This document shows positions 11,401-26,400 of a DNA stretch of 64,000 bases, piece after piece. Within the stretch, counting starts at the first letter, position 1. The number at the start of each line of letters is the position of its first letter. The translations under genes were made by a program, and so were the position numbers. The DNA is from Ectocarpus siliculosus (Eukaryota; Sar; Phaeophyceae; Ectocarpales; Ectocarpaceae), in the NCBI GenBank assembly GCA_000310025.1, contig FN649728.1, forward strand, positions 2,271,581 through 2,335,580, in the 5' to 3' direction. The notes under the pieces are model-generated. The model was not told the DNA's origin and made no database searches. It worked only from the letters and a program-made list of their open reading frames with translations.

Positions 11401-14400
11401 CGGAGCATTGAAAGTCCTACGCAATGAGTACAACAATCCAACGCGGGTTCCACGATCAAATGCCGGGCTAGCACCTTCTCCAAGTCACCGTTCTTTGCGC
11501 GAACACCGCCGCGAACTCCTTGAAGTACTGGATCCCGCAGAGGGCCTTGACCTCCCCCCACACGTTCACCTCGATCCAGGAGGGGTCCGGGTTGTCCATA
11601 GACGACTGCCCCGGGGACATCCCGGAGATGAGGAAACGCCACTCGGTAGGATCTATTCGGTCGTCTCCCTAGGAGAAAAAGGCAATCGAGGAAGGGGTTA
11701 GTTGCGCATAACCACCGTCCGCACCAAGAGAGGCCAGGGGGGAAGCAACAAAAACAACCGATCGATGAGAAACCTGTCAACTTGACCGCGATTGCTGCGA
11801 GGTGCGAGCTTGAAAGCGCCAGCACGACGCATGGCAATAATCCAATCTCTCGAATCCTTCTTCGTGTGGTGATACAGCCACGTGTTCGTGGTCGTAGCCC
11901 TTTACCTGCAAGATCTTGATTGCCAGCAGGAAGCTGAAGAGCAGCTTGTGCGCCTCGAACAAGCTCCTGCACACGTTCACGTACACCGCCGCCGTGAAGC
12001 AGTCGTTCAGGCTGCGCAGCCGCCCCTCGAGGTCAGGGGCAGGCGGAGCCTGCCCGATAGACTTGCAGAACAATGCACTGAACCACGGCAGGGCGTACTG
12101 GTACATTGGATCGATCTGCATGCAGCCGTAGGTTCGGGCAGCGGACTAGTTAAACATTTGTTCGTCAAAGATGGGATATGCTGGAGGCGAAGGGGGATAC
12201 ACGGCCTCTAGCTGGAGTGCCCGTGTGAAGGACTCGAGAAATGACGGACTTGGTCGCCACAGCCGTTCGATCTGGGAAGCAAGATCATCTGGCGATCGAG
12301 AAAACCCAGTCCAAGAACGGACACATGCTTCGACGTGCTCACGTCAGGTGTACGTGGCTGAGCCGTACTCTCAGTACCGAAAATCAACGAGTATGCGGTG
12401 TATGGTACCTAGTGAGTCCGAACGTGTTCTCATTAAAAAAAATGAAGTCGTGTTGTGGACATCTGTGAGAACGCCAACACTCTTCAGAACCAACCAACCA
12501 CCCCGAACTCCAAAGCTCGTAAAGCACAGGTCGGTCGAGGTAGTTAGGTTGGTGGAAGCTATTTTACCACGCATGCGGCCGAACAAAGCATGGAGGAACG
12601 TCTGGACAACTCCAAAAATCTCTCACCACCGCGAGATCCGCCAAGCAGAAGTAGAGGAGACTGGCTCGTTTAGCAACCGGTCGGTACTCGTTGGATCTCG
12701 CCTCTATCTCCTTTTCCGTCTCTTCCGCTTCGCCCATCTTCTCCTTGATCTCACTCGATTTCACCTACATGCGCAAGGTACGATGCCGGGTTTAACCAAT
12801 AGAGGCTCCTCCAATCTGAACGTCTGTGTGACGACCGTACTCCCACGCTCGAACATACACGGAAGAATAAAGTTTGACAGAAGCTTGTGGCGTCTGTAGC
12901 CCATAACGCCGAGAATTGTCCTGACAACCGTAAGCTCTCGTCTTGACAGTAACATACTTAGGTCAAAGAGAACGCCCAACTGCACTAGCCACCGTTCTGA
13001 AAAAAAAAACACCTGTGAACGCCTAGGTTGAACGCTTCCCAGCAGGTGTGCGAAGAACACTTGCGTAGCATGGGTAACGAGGTGTCCACGCCGAACTAAA
13101 GAGCACTCAGAATAATCAAGAGAACCGGAAATGATTTGCCTCCGTTAACGGTGCAGATGACTTGTTTTTACCCTCAAGCAATCGTTTCGGCACATTGTGA
13201 TCGCCGCCGTCGGACCAATTATTTCACGCACCTTGGCCTCCGCTAAGGTTTCGATGAGAGCCGTGTTGTCGAGGATGTTTCCTTCGCTCTCGCTCAAGAG
13301 CTTAAGGATCTGGCTCTCGATTCCGTACAATTCGATGTTCATGGCCGCACCGTTGATGACCAGCTCTTCCTGGAAATCAACGAAACGTTCGGGATTCGCA
13401 GTAGCCCTTGTGAACAGCGTGAGTCTGTCTGAAGCAAACTGTAGCGTGCCGAAGCGCAGCGCAACAACGTCCTTTCTAAACATTTGGGGATGTCACGTGT
13501 CCCATACCCCCCCCCTATTTTTTTTTGTATGGATTCTTTGCTTCGGATACATTACTGTCAACACGTCCCCTGCACTGCCGGCACAGCCTACGGACACATT
13601 CAAGAAACACGAACGATCGATGATGATGAAGTACCTTCTTCTGGGCAAGGTCCGGGAGTTCCTCCTTCACGGCGGTGTTGAGAAGTTGTTCTTCCAGGCC
13701 CTTGATGGTGATCGTAAAGTTCAGCAAGGACACTTTCACCTGCAAGACGTGAGATGAGCCTGGTTGTTATTTTTCTTGCAGTCCCATTTCCAGACCCTGG
13801 CGGTGTTCGTAAAGCTCATGTTGGGCCGTTTCGTTCGAGGCGGCGCCACCAACAAGCTAAGCAAAGGACCGATAAGATTTGGTGTTGACAAGGTTGCGCT
13901 CTGTGCGTGACCCGGTGCTATAGGAGCCGATCCACACGCCTTTTGAACTGTAGATGGCTGCTCCTGAGATTTGCCGTCTTCCGAATAAATGAAGCCTTTT
14001 CTTTCTCACAACAACCAACCAAGAAATTCCAAGAGATTTCATGCACGAACGCTGGTCCGCGGTAGGGGGCGATAGTAGCGTTTCCCTTGACGCGACGCAA
14101 CAGCAAGAAGCTACTTTATCGTGATTCTGATGACCCGATCAACGGACGCTGTCGAACTATTTCGCACGTCATTAAACATCTGCACCCAACAGATAAAATG
14201 CACCACAGCGAAACCTACCTGCACTTCTGGGGCGTACTCCGGGTTGGGCAGCTTGGTGATCATCAGTAGCCGGAACTGATCGTTGTACGGCACTGTGTTG
14301 TCGCCCAGTCTGATCATGTCTTGACCACCCTGCTTGAACTTTTGCTGCAACAGGATAGGCTCAAGGGCCGCATCCAGTTCCTGTTTCAACACGGACCGGG

Positions 14401-17400
14401 CGGCAAAATATGGTGATGACAAATCAATTTGACTGAGAGGAGGAGGTGGAGGTCCCCTTGTTACGTACCAGGTAGCACATTGAGTTCACAACTGCTACTC
14501 AGAGTTTGGCTTATTTTGCTTGTATTTGCTTCAACATCGCGAGCATTGTTCATGGGGAGCGGAAGGAGGGAACATCGAAAGAAGGACCCCAGTGCATAAA
14601 AAAATGTGAAACGATTTCAACCTCGCATTGACCGGTAGACAATACGTGCGACGATATGCAAAATAGCCACGTCAAACCATGGTCTTTGGGTGCGTGCCGT
14701 TGAGGCGTTAGCTCAGCAGGTCATGGCCTCAGGTATGCCATGTAGGACACGTTCAACATCTAATTGAGTGAATCTGGTGGGTGTCAATCGCGATCCTCTT
14801 CGACTTACGATCATAGACCAATTTCATGTACATGGCGAGAGTGGCAACGTAGGCACCCTCCCCCCCCACTCTCTCTCAGACGTACCTCCCCGATGTTTTC
14901 CAGCAGCACCCACTTTCCGAAGCGCACGCCGTTCTCCAGAATCTGCAATACCTTCTTTTGCGTCAACTTTGCCACGTCCATGCCGTTTGGGCACAGCGTT
15001 GTGTCTTTACCCAGGTTCTTCACAAACCTGAACATTGAAGCATAAACATGCATACATTCGGTTCGAGTATTCAGAGACATCAGAAACAGGGAGACCGTCT
15101 GTGATTTTTCGTTTGGGGTGTCATCACTCAGATCCCTTAGAATTGTCGGCGAATGTATTGTACATGTCAGCACAACCTCGAAATATAATTCAGTCCAGAA
15201 TCAGCACTTATGGAACCAAGGAAACATAATATTATTTCGTGCTTGAGTCTTGGTAGCAAATTTCATCGCCACATCGCCAGTGTGCCTCCTGCGTTGCCCA
15301 ATTTCTTTGAACGCCGAGACCTTCTGGTTTGAAGTCATACAAAGTTATTCGTCCGTGCTGCTAGCCTTTGTATTTGGCAGAACAACTGTTAAGAATGATC
15401 TTCTCCGTTGTGAAATTACGAAAATATATATCGCTTTCTACAGTGTTGGTTCGAGGCCGAAACAAAGAAGTTTCACGTCGCTGAAAGTCGCGATCGCGAC
15501 AAAGCCGCCCGAAGCGTTGGTGTCATTTCTTTCAACGGGAATTGGTGCTCCTCGGCCCCTTGAACGGCAGGCAAGAAGACAAAAGAGCTTTGATACACGA
15601 GGATCAGACGAACAATCACGAGCCGGTCGTCTCTGAAGCGGCTGGCACGCACAGCACAATCAACCAATGGTGAACGCGACAACGACGCAGTCCTGCAGTC
15701 CTGACCTGTTGGCCTGTCCTTGTGGGTCGATTAACAGAGGCCATCGCCTAGCCGTGTCCATGATAATGCCGTTCTGCGAAGACAGCGAGTCTGGGGGAAG
15801 CCCGCACATCTGACAGGAAAGACACGAGGGGCATGGTCGTCGGGAAGCAAAGGGTTCGCCGTCTAAAGATACGCATGCTTCAAACGCGTTCATAAATTCT
15901 TGAGGGACTCCAAACCACATCTTGACGGCGAATTTCCTTCTACGCTCGTGAGTTCGTAAATCGGATTTGCCACGATGTGGAGTTCCATAATTTTCTTCTC
16001 TGAATCATTACAAGGTAGACCTCGTGTATCACCCCCTCCCCCCCCTAGCATGTGAAATGCAGCCTCACTCAACGTCTCACCTGCCATTGTCGTATTTTGA
16101 CAGGGTCCGCAAGGGTGCCCTCCATGTCCGTGCCCTCTGTGTGGTCCAAACCTTTCTCCACAAGGGCCTGCAAAGTTTGAATCCGTGATGGGGGTCAAGG
16201 AGTAGGCGTTGAGGGAACAGGTCGGGTAGGAATGGAGGTTTAAACCTGCTCAAAGAGTGTGTTGTGGGGTGATTGAATAATGAAAACTAGACAACGAGAA
16301 GAGGATACCTCGACTACTTCGGGTGATGTGTATCATGTGTTTCGCGCGAATCGTGGAGCTCGAGGAAACAAGTTGTACACCAGGTTTATGAAAATGTCTC
16401 CGTTAGAATAACACGTCGTCATCCGTCCGCACAGAGATGCAAATCGAGTCGACGTGGGTTTCAAGAAAGTCTTCCAGACGACGGCACTAACACTGTCTAG
16501 GTTAATTTTTTTGGGTATTTCACATTTCTGCCTATTCATGGCGTCAAGATCAGCCCTTCGTGTTCATCCGGAGGAGCATGCAGTTGTGCCTGAGAATATA
16601 TTTGAATATGCCATGAGTTTCCAGCATAAGTTTCATGAGTTTGTTGTGATACTTTTTCCACGTCATTCTTGGGTGGTGTTCCAAGCTCTATTTGCACTAG
16701 GGTTTGGTGGGCGACGTTCGATCCCTGCCAATTCGACACTAGCAGTTCTTCTCGCCAAGAATCACTCGTCAAAGTTGGTGAGTAAAAGACACAGCATCGT
16801 GATGTCGTTCAATTCCAAGTTGCAGAACAAGTAGTACTTGCTTTAGGCCGTTCGACCTGTAGGCATGCCAAAACGCTGGCACATCGATTCCAACGCAGAC
16901 CGGCAAGTATACGCACCTGAACCCAGCCGTCGGCGATGCGCGCGCGGTACTCCGCTGTGAATGGCCCGAGGTAGGACAGAGTGCCAGACGCGATGACGAC
17001 ATCGCCTGGGAATACATTGCATCCAAAAGCAGAGCTTGGGGTAAGAAACGGTGAGCATCAAGCGGGTTTTCTGTCGATCGACAAGAGGCCAAAGAAAATC
17101 TACAACCCCGCTTGGTTTGTGTTGCCCCCGGTACGGGTCTCCCTCTGTTTGCTTAAGAGAACGCCAGTTTGACAGTGAGATGGAAGGTATCGCAACAAAA
17201 AAAACGAACCAGTAAGAGTGCCAACGGATTCCTGCGTAGCACTCATTTCCTTATGCAGCTTTGAGCATACCGGTATTTCACAAGGTGCTCATACACGACA
17301 TGCAATATGCTTTTCGTTTAATATTAGCATAGAATTCGGAAGGCGGGAACAAGTACCGAGATAAATGTGCAACCTGTTACATACATACAATATTTAGGCC

Positions 17401-20400
17401 GAAGAGGGATGTTTTTGGTAACCGGCAAAACCTGAAGAAAAAGTAGACAATGTGGTTCTTTCCCCACCCACCGGGTAGCTTGTCCATGGCAAGGGTCAGC
17501 GTTGCCACTGTGTCCTTCCAACGTTTCTCCTCCCCACCCAACCCTCCGATCAGCTTCTCCGCGTTGGAGAGCTGTACAACGCACCGCTCGGCCTTCTGCT
17601 CCAGTTCCTGTTGAACCATGCCAACGATTGAACCGGCGATCAGCAATCGGTAGACGGGATAGGTCGACATGGTAGAGGGGATAGGTCGACATGGCGCTTG
17701 CCGCAAACCAATCACCTCGATTCTCGCACTTCTTTTCCATTATTGCGCACGACAAATAACAGCGATACAGTATAAGTTCCGAATTCTTCCGTTCACAATA
17801 TTGCCAACTTGTTCGGTCTTCGACAACAACTTTTCTATCATCTACGGGAATGGTAGCCACAACGACAGATAGGGCACAGAACACGGGGAGACTCGAACGT
17901 ATTGTATAACACGCCATTGCCAAGATGGCGGAGCTTGAGAGTTCCCACTAGTCATACCGACGTATACCGAAAAGCTGAAATTTGAACGTCGATTTGGTAT
18001 GTATGCTGTGGACGGCAGTACCCCAAGCTCCGTCGACACGTTCATGGAATTTCGACCGGGTCATCTTTTGGTCCATCTCATTGCCCATCCATGTAGCCGA
18101 ACCCCTTCCGACACTCCACGAGGAGTTTCTCTACTTGAGCCCTGGAACATCGTAGCAGGTGGCTCACGCAAAGATGATACCCCAATGCACCATTTCTAGC
18201 CTCACTCATGTCGTATGGACAGCGCATGGGGGACTGCAAACCTGTTTCTTTGCCACCGCGTCGTCGAAGCCCTTCTGCAACTCCGCGAGTCGTTTTTGCA
18301 CCCCCGCTAGCCTAGCCTTAGCGTCCTTGAGCTGCGCCATTACGATGTCGAGGCCCTCTTGCGCCTCTGCAAGGGCGGCTCGCTGGCGAAGTTCGACGGC
18401 AACAATTGCTGAGAAGGTCAGTGATGTATTATCTCGTGCCAGAGAGCGAGTGCCCGACGTTTGAAGCGTGGCTACACCATCGCCTGGGACAAACCTCGAG
18501 GGACACGCATCTCCCGGGAGGGTGACATGAAGCCGTGGGGAGATCCTGATATTCCTCGAGACGCGGACATGGTTGGTATCTCTGTTTGCAACTAGGTACG
18601 GAACGTGCACGAACACACTGGTCCGGTCCCTCGAGGCAATTTGTTACGAATTTAGGCTTCGTGGTTCGATGTTCTCCTTGTTTATGACTTTGAAGAAGTT
18701 GTCTCTGAACCTTGAACAGGGTGCGTGAGCTCTGTGTTCTACCCCCACTCAAGGACTGTCGTCGCGTAAGCACAAAGCGTCCTAGACCGGGCTATTTGAG
18801 ACGTGCAATACGGTCGCCGCTGTTTCTACCTTCAGAGCACAACTAATAAGGGCGATTGGACCGAAACATGGCATGCAACCAAACAGCCCAAAACACTTTA
18901 GCGAACATTGGCCTATAGTCTTGTTCCAGCGATGCTCTTGTGCTGTATAATCTCTTCTGTATGGTGCTAGTATTGGCGCCACCATATAATTCAGGCGCAT
19001 TGTATGCAATGTGTTCTGTTTACGTCATCATCACGCTACGTTCTTTGGGTGCAAAATGTATCGGTACCTTTCCTTGGCAACCACCTCCGGCTGTGCTTAA
19101 CCGCGCGACACGCGAATCAATGGCCAGCACCAACAGTCGAAAGCATTAGTAAAGCTGCGTACCTTTGGTGCTACTCCCAGCGCCACGAAGTGATACTGGT
19201 ACATGGCGAGGGCCCACATGCAGATAGCCGTGCAGGCTTTGGAAGCCTTCTCGATCTGCTCCGGCGTGAAGTCCGGGTTGTTGTTAAATGGTTCCACCTG
19301 AAGGACGAAGCATGCAGACATCGACCTCAGAGATAGTCAGGCAGGATGCGGCCACTGCGTTCAGCCAATAATGTTATAGGTAGGATGCGGCTTCTGGGTT
19401 CAGCCAAATGATGTTATCCCTTGAAACGGACGTGAGACGACCTAAACATGACAAAACAGCGGTGACAACAGCTGCGGTACCTTCTTGATGATCCTGTCGG
19501 GGATGTTGTCCTTGTCGAACTTGACGAGGGAGTCCATGAACCCCTTGGCGTCCGCCAGCAGCTGCTTCTTCGCAGGCTCCCAGAAGTCGTCCACCTTGAA
19601 ATAGACACCATGGCAAAAACGAGAACAACAACAATGTTGTCCCCGTCAGAACCAAAAGTGCTCTCGAGTCTTCATCCATCCTCATGATTCGAAACCCTTC
19701 GCACCTACTACAACATGTGATCGCATAATACCCTTGACGGAACAAAAAGCTCTTCGGTTTCAGTAACAGTTTGTTCGCCCCAAACTGCTGTGCTGTTATT
19801 GGCCATCTGTGCCCATGCCTGTACAAGTAAAGTGACTCGGTGATGGTTTCAGCAACAGGTCGACGGGGATGCGAAGTACGACGTCCCTCAAAACCAGAAA
19901 AGAAAACAACAGTTGGTGCCGCGGCTCCGATATTCCCGCACCTTCTTGCCGCTGTCAGGGTCTTTGACCTTGTTGGGCTTGACATCGAACATGATGCAAC
20001 ACACCTCCATTGTCAGTTTCACGCCCTTTGGGGGTGTTTTAAGACTCTTCACCTGTGCATTTGCGCGCCAAAGGAGTCGACACAGGGAGGAGAATGTGCA
20101 AAGACGAAGAGAATATCGCATGAGTCGAAATTATTGCTGTGGCTTTTTGCTGCTACTGCTGCCTCCAGTTTACCGACCATACCTCGGCGACCCCATGTTG
20201 AGATATTGGGACATTCCACCCGAACAAATCACCACGCGTTTCCCACGCCTGGTACACAAAAATCGGAAGCCGACCCGAAGAAATCTGACCTCCAAAATGC
20301 AGGGCGAAGCACGTGCACACGCGTGTGCGCGGTCGACACGCTCATTCTCGCCCTGAGTGATGCTACGGTCGGGGGTGTACTTTTGGGGTGAAATCATACT

Positions 20401-23400
20401 CTATTGGGAGCAAATGCGTATGATCTTACGACGATTTAGGATGCGGTCATCAGGGCCCGTCAACCCCCACGTTGCCTCCGGGGTACACCCTTAGCCCCTA
20501 ATATGACGAGGATCACGAGATCGTTGTACCCAACAGGTTTGAGCAGAGTTTTGTCTTCCTGTACCCAAAAGTTGAAGATGAGTTGACCCCCCCTACCGTG
20601 CATCACTCCTCTACCTCGTCAATGTCCGCCTTCTTGAGGGAGTTGAGGCACGCCACGGCCGACTCTAGAGCGGGGAGAGCCAGATCAAGGTCCCTTTGAG
20701 CGTCGTCGGCGATCGCTTTCGTCGCGGCGGCCTGCAAGCAAGCATCCATGATTGGGAGAAGCAAACGTGAGCTTCAGCCGAAGAACGGGAAGCAAGCGTA
20801 CCGCAGGTTGCATTAGATACTTCACCCCGTGGATCGGATTTCAGCATGATTATTCTGCAGCAAGAACTGCAACGGGGCCGAATATGGCGGCGTTGGAACT
20901 GCCTCGTCGAGATCTTTCCGAAAATGCAAAAATTTTACTGTGGCATCCCCTTCGTCGTGGAGTAGCCGGGCTTGAACTTCGGTCCAGGGGGTGTGATATC
21001 TTATGCAACCTACGGTAGGTCGTTCGGGCGAAGAGCTGCGCAATGTCTGAATCACGATCCCCCCGAGGATAACCGCTTCCTTGGATACTTATCCGCATGT
21101 TTGTAATAAGCATCAACTTGAGATCTTCATCGTGTTTTGCGCAAGGATCCAAGGATAGACACTAGACACATTCGAGAAGTCTCTCCGAAATGTATTTGCG
21201 GTACCTGTGGATCCTGAGCAAGGCGTTCAAGATTCTATGCACATGTTCTTTCGTTGTTGTCGTGTGCCCTGGTCTGCTATTCCACGCCCCTGCCCGAACG
21301 AAAGAATGGAAGCAATGGACTACCGTACGCCCTTTTTCGCCATCTCCCCCGATCGACTCTCATCACATCCGATTGCGGGCTGGCGATACTGTAGGGAGAG
21401 GGTCTCCAAAAACGTGTCTTCTCCAAGGAGGGATATACAGCTTTCTCAAAGAGTGAGCTTGGTTCATTGGATCTGTTCTACCTTCTCGTTGGCCGTCGCT
21501 TCTTCAGCCTCAACCTTGACCCTGACTACCTCGGCTTCCTCCTTGTCGGAGTTGATTTGGACCATCATGTCTTCGACCTAGCACGCAGAGATTGAGAGAC
21601 GATTCGGCAGGTCAGTTATGTCGTCTTGGTCCAATGGTCGATGTTCCCGAGAACAACCAAACAAACGAAATGAGCGGAGAATATAGCCCGTCACACAGAA
21701 AGTCTTCACCTTAAAGCCCTCAACACTACCTCAAAGCGAATTTCCTTGAACCGCACGCAATAGACAGACCTTCGAAGGCAGAATGCTCTAATAGACCTGT
21801 TGGACTCAAAAACAGATCAATCAAAGACGTTATGTAGCTGAACAGGGCAACCCTGCAACTAACTAAGGAACCTACGACATATTCGGAAACTTCTTTGTGA
21901 GCATTAACCGTCGTCGAAATAGACACTATCTCCCGCGATAAGGTACGCGGGAATCGGTATACTCTCCGTTCCTTGCAGTAGCAGCCCACATCTTACGTTT
22001 CCGCTCAACCGGGGTTGTACACATGCCCGTAGCACACAATTTTGCCGATCTCGTGTGTATACTGCGTGCTGTACGGACGTTGGCTTATGCTGAGTGTGGC
22101 TTTCTAGTTGGGGGGGCGGACGTATTCGTCGATGATATGGCCGGGTAGGGAAGGATCACCTCTTTCATGGTCTTGACTAGCTGCGGCTGCAAGACGGTGA
22201 GCTCCTCTTGCAATGTTGCCACGACTTCCTTGGTGCTGCTCAGCTTGTCTAGGCCCACCTGTTTGAGTAGCACGCGCAATCATTTCTGAGGCAAGATCTC
22301 GCCATCTCTACAATCACAAGGACAGCGGGTGTGCTCGGAGTTACTCCGGTAGGCAAGAGTTGAGCATCTCCACTTCGACCACACGCAAACAATACTTTGG
22401 TGCGAAAAGCAAAGCCTGAAGAGGAACGAGACTAAGAGCAGAAGAGGTGCCAATGCGAAGCATGTGCACCCAGCTTGTTGGTGTAGTTTCCTACAACAAT
22501 GATTTCAGTTTCAGAGCCGAGGACAACAGGTAGTTCTCGATATTTTCTCGAGAACCACACACTATCCTCACATCATTGGAACGAAACACTTGTTGAAGAG
22601 AGCACACGGCACTCTCCCGCACGCACTAACGGCGGGTGGTGTTACACGAAAATGTATGCGATTGGACTCCGCACACAACAGACGAACCTGGAGGCGCGAT
22701 CGATTCCTCCCGACTTCTTCGCGCTTTTTGGTGAGCTGTCTCTTGAAAGAACCCAGCAGCTCCAAGTAGCTCATCGGCGTGACCCAGACTCGCCTCCTCA
22801 AGAACTCGTAGAACTCCTTGCCGACTGTTTCTACCGACTGGTGCACAACCCTGCACCCATTGGTTGCACCAGACAGGTAGAGTTCGGGCGGGGTGGGTTT
22901 GAGCGCGGGGTAACCAAAGGGCATTGTGTTATTAACTTGGATTGGAACCTACGAATGACGCATCCTCAAGTATCGACAGCAGCTGTTGGCGTCCACCGAT
23001 TGATTTTGTCGCTAACAACGACAGCTGTCAAAACGTCTAGATACGTCACCTGAACATCTCAACAATCCCTTCCAAAGCACCCCCGAGCTCGAGGTCAGTT
23101 GCTGTCATCATTGCCATTGCGACACCCTTGAGTGCTTCCGCCGGCCACTCCGTGAACCAGTCTGTCGTCGGTGGCCACGACGGAAACGCGTTTCATGGGT
23201 GGTATTAGCGACGGATCAGAGAAGAACAAACTAGCATTGACACGTTTGCAAGTGCACACAACAGAGAATATGATGGAAGACTATGTGTTCAATGTTGCTA
23301 GGCTTGAAGTACCTGGTAGCTTGTTGCAGTACATAGAAACGTTTATGGGTGATGTTCCGGATAAACCAGGGCAAGCGAGAGCCTAGAGTAGGGCTCGTTG

Positions 23401-26400
23401 TAGTCCCATCGTCTTTAGTGATGCCGACGCCAATCACGCTCACCAGGTTTCTTACAATAGCTGGTACATCGATTGACTTTTTGCAGCACGAACTGTTCTG
23501 TGGTTGTTCCCGGGGTTTGGTGCAAGAGTGCCAGCAACAGAAGAAAACGTTCGGCCCTACAACGGCAATGCTTTCATGTGTGTTGAGCTTTCACACAAGC
23601 TCTAATCGCACCGTCTCCTCTTCCACCTTGTCCGTTCCTCTCTGCCTTTTCGCATCTCAGATACTTCAACAGCGAGCGTTCCGCAGGAACTTGTGCGAAA
23701 AATTAACAGGGGCTCACTTCGAAGGCCCAATCACGCCAAAAGGTGCGAGTTTCTTCTTACCAATAGTGCAACAATTGACAAGCGAGGGAAACATCCTCAG
23801 CCTGTCCCTGAACGCGGACCCGATGGGTGACATGCATATGACGAGGTGGATGCACGAGCGCACCCTCGTCACGTACTGGGCGAAGATGTTGACCTTCGTG
23901 GGAGGGATCCGCTTCCTCTGGCAGTCCACCCTAGACGGCAAAGCGAGGGGGGGTCGTGCAGGGGGCCGACCCGAAATAAAGTATGCGGGTTTTACGGCAC
24001 AATAAATATCTTTACGTAGAAAAGAAGGCACGGTGGGGTGACGGAAACGAGTACACTAATGTTGAGCGTTCTTCCATAATGTGGTGGTGCTGAACACGTA
24101 ACAAGGGTGGGGGGAAAGAACAATCACTTGCAACATGTTGAGCTTTGCCGGAGATGAACTACCATTTCCTATGGCAATCTTCGATCCGACAAGAGGTTTC
24201 GGGGGGGGAAGGCATGTAAACCCTGATGTTTCGAGGGATTTGCCGTCACGCGCAAGGCACGATTGTGCAGCAGTGGCTGGTGTCCCACGACGTGTGGAGG
24301 ACAACATTATTTCAGACTGCAACGGAACGTCCGGGAGGCGACGTGCCGGGGATGATCATGAAAGACATCATGAAAACAAGATGAACGCATAGAACTTCTT
24401 CTATCTCCATTTCGCAGCGTAGTATGTTCGCTAAAAGCTCCGTCAGAGGGCTGGGGGGATAACCTGGAAGGGTGCTTGTGTGTGAACCACGACTAGCTTG
24501 ATGTAACCGTATACCATACGGGTGACCTACTCTTAGGATCGCCCTCACCTACAGGTGGACATGATGGCATCGAGGTCTTCGGGGGCATACAGGTTCGGGA
24601 CGTCTCCGGCGTTCAAGATGTTGTTGATGTCCTCCAGCATGACCTCGTTTACGATCTGCACATCACTGTCTCGTTGGGAGAGTGTGATACGGTGTCGGGG
24701 GCGGCGCCAGAATGCAACGGGTGGGCGGAAGTCGCAAGAATTGCAGGGGTCAGGAGCAATTCGTGGACGTTGTGCCGGAGGTTTTGGGACATTATAGCAC
24801 TCACAGCTAATCGTGGTCGGCTGGCCACGATCTCGGTACTAAAGCTTGCACCCGACCCGGCAACAGCAGGTGTCCTGTGAACCGAACGGAAAATTGGTTT
24901 CTGGGGCCTGGAGCAGGGTCACAGGCAGGTGAAATACGTCTCGGCCTGTCTTTTGGAACCTCTTGACCAATCATCCACCGGCGCGAAAAGAGCGCTTTCG
25001 TAATTGCTGGCACAGTTGTCCAGACCATAGAACGAAGGATGTTACCTGCACACACATGGCACGGATGTGAAACCAAATATAAATATCTATCCCCACGATG
25101 TCAACAGAACCCTGAAATCGGGTGCACCCGTTTTTCGAAATCCCTTCAAGGCAGTTATGATCCAGACTCAACCGTAAACAACGCCCTCTCCCTGGAGGAC
25201 CTCGTTCTTCTAGAACTCTCCCCCTGCGATAACTCACCTGAAGAGGAATGTAGTGGGCTTGTTCTTTAGTCCGGCTCCGAGGAGGCACCTCCTAACATCA
25301 TCCCTCCAGTCCGAAACGGCGTATCCTTTGCTGATCTCCACCTATCGCAAAAAAAAGTGGGAAAGACAATTGTGTTACTGCTGTCATCGTTGGCAGAAGA
25401 GGTCGGAATTCTTCGGGTGACTGCCAAGTCGTTGCACTTGCTGCACTTGCTGCTGGCAGTGACTTTGGAACCGCGTCAGAGCGATGATTCCCGGTGTGCG
25501 TCACCCGCGAACTCTGGGTTAGCTCTCAAGAACATGACTCCTCACAACAAAAATCCTCCACCCGCTAGCATTTGAGGCAAAATTAACAGGGTGGACGATA
25601 CCAACAACGACCATACGCACCTTGAGACTCAACTCTCCATGCTCTCGCATTGCGGCCAAATAATAGCAATACACCAACAACGGCCACCAAAAGCAGGTTG
25701 ACATTCAACATGCACCTGGAAGAGGTCGTATCCGGCGATGTAGGTGGCCAGCTTCGTCATCGACTGACGTCCGGAGCCGCCCACCCCCAAGAGCAGAGCG
25801 TTTCCCTGAGGCTGTCTCAGGATGCGGCTGACCCTCGAGACGTGCTCGATCGCGTCCAGAAACATGACGAGCGGCATCGGCTGCTTGGACTCCCCGTTGT
25901 GGTCCACGAGGTACTGGTTGATGGTCGACTGCGCCGTTGGGGAAAGCAAATTTCCCACCGAAACCAAGCGTACATCTGGAGTCAGGCATTTATACACTAT
26001 ACTTTTATTGCCGCACCTGTTTACGAGACCGATCGGCAAGATCCGTCCTGAATACACCGTGAACTGTTTATATACAACGAAGAGACACACAAGGCTGACA
26101 AACTTCTTCAAGACCAAGACTTTTTCGAGTCGTGATACTCGATGCATTTCCTGGCTCACCGTGAGCTTGTCCAAATCCGGGACCTCCTCGTAGACAGTGG
26201 GCTCGGCTCCCGGTATCATGTAGTCTCCGTAGATCAAGCGCTCCTGTAACGCCACACGGGAGGCGTGGGCATGGTCGAGAACTTCTTAACAGGAATCCCG
26301 CGGCCAGCTACTGGTGATTCCGTCTCACTTAGTTGTCTTTTTGCGTACACAAGGCAGGTAGGCTCCTTCGGAGGGAGATCTATCCCCTAGAGAACTTCGT

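Noticed and set aside
14700..14765. Functional tRNA gene
   Set aside because: The acceptor stem cannot pair and the anticodon loop is the wrong size.
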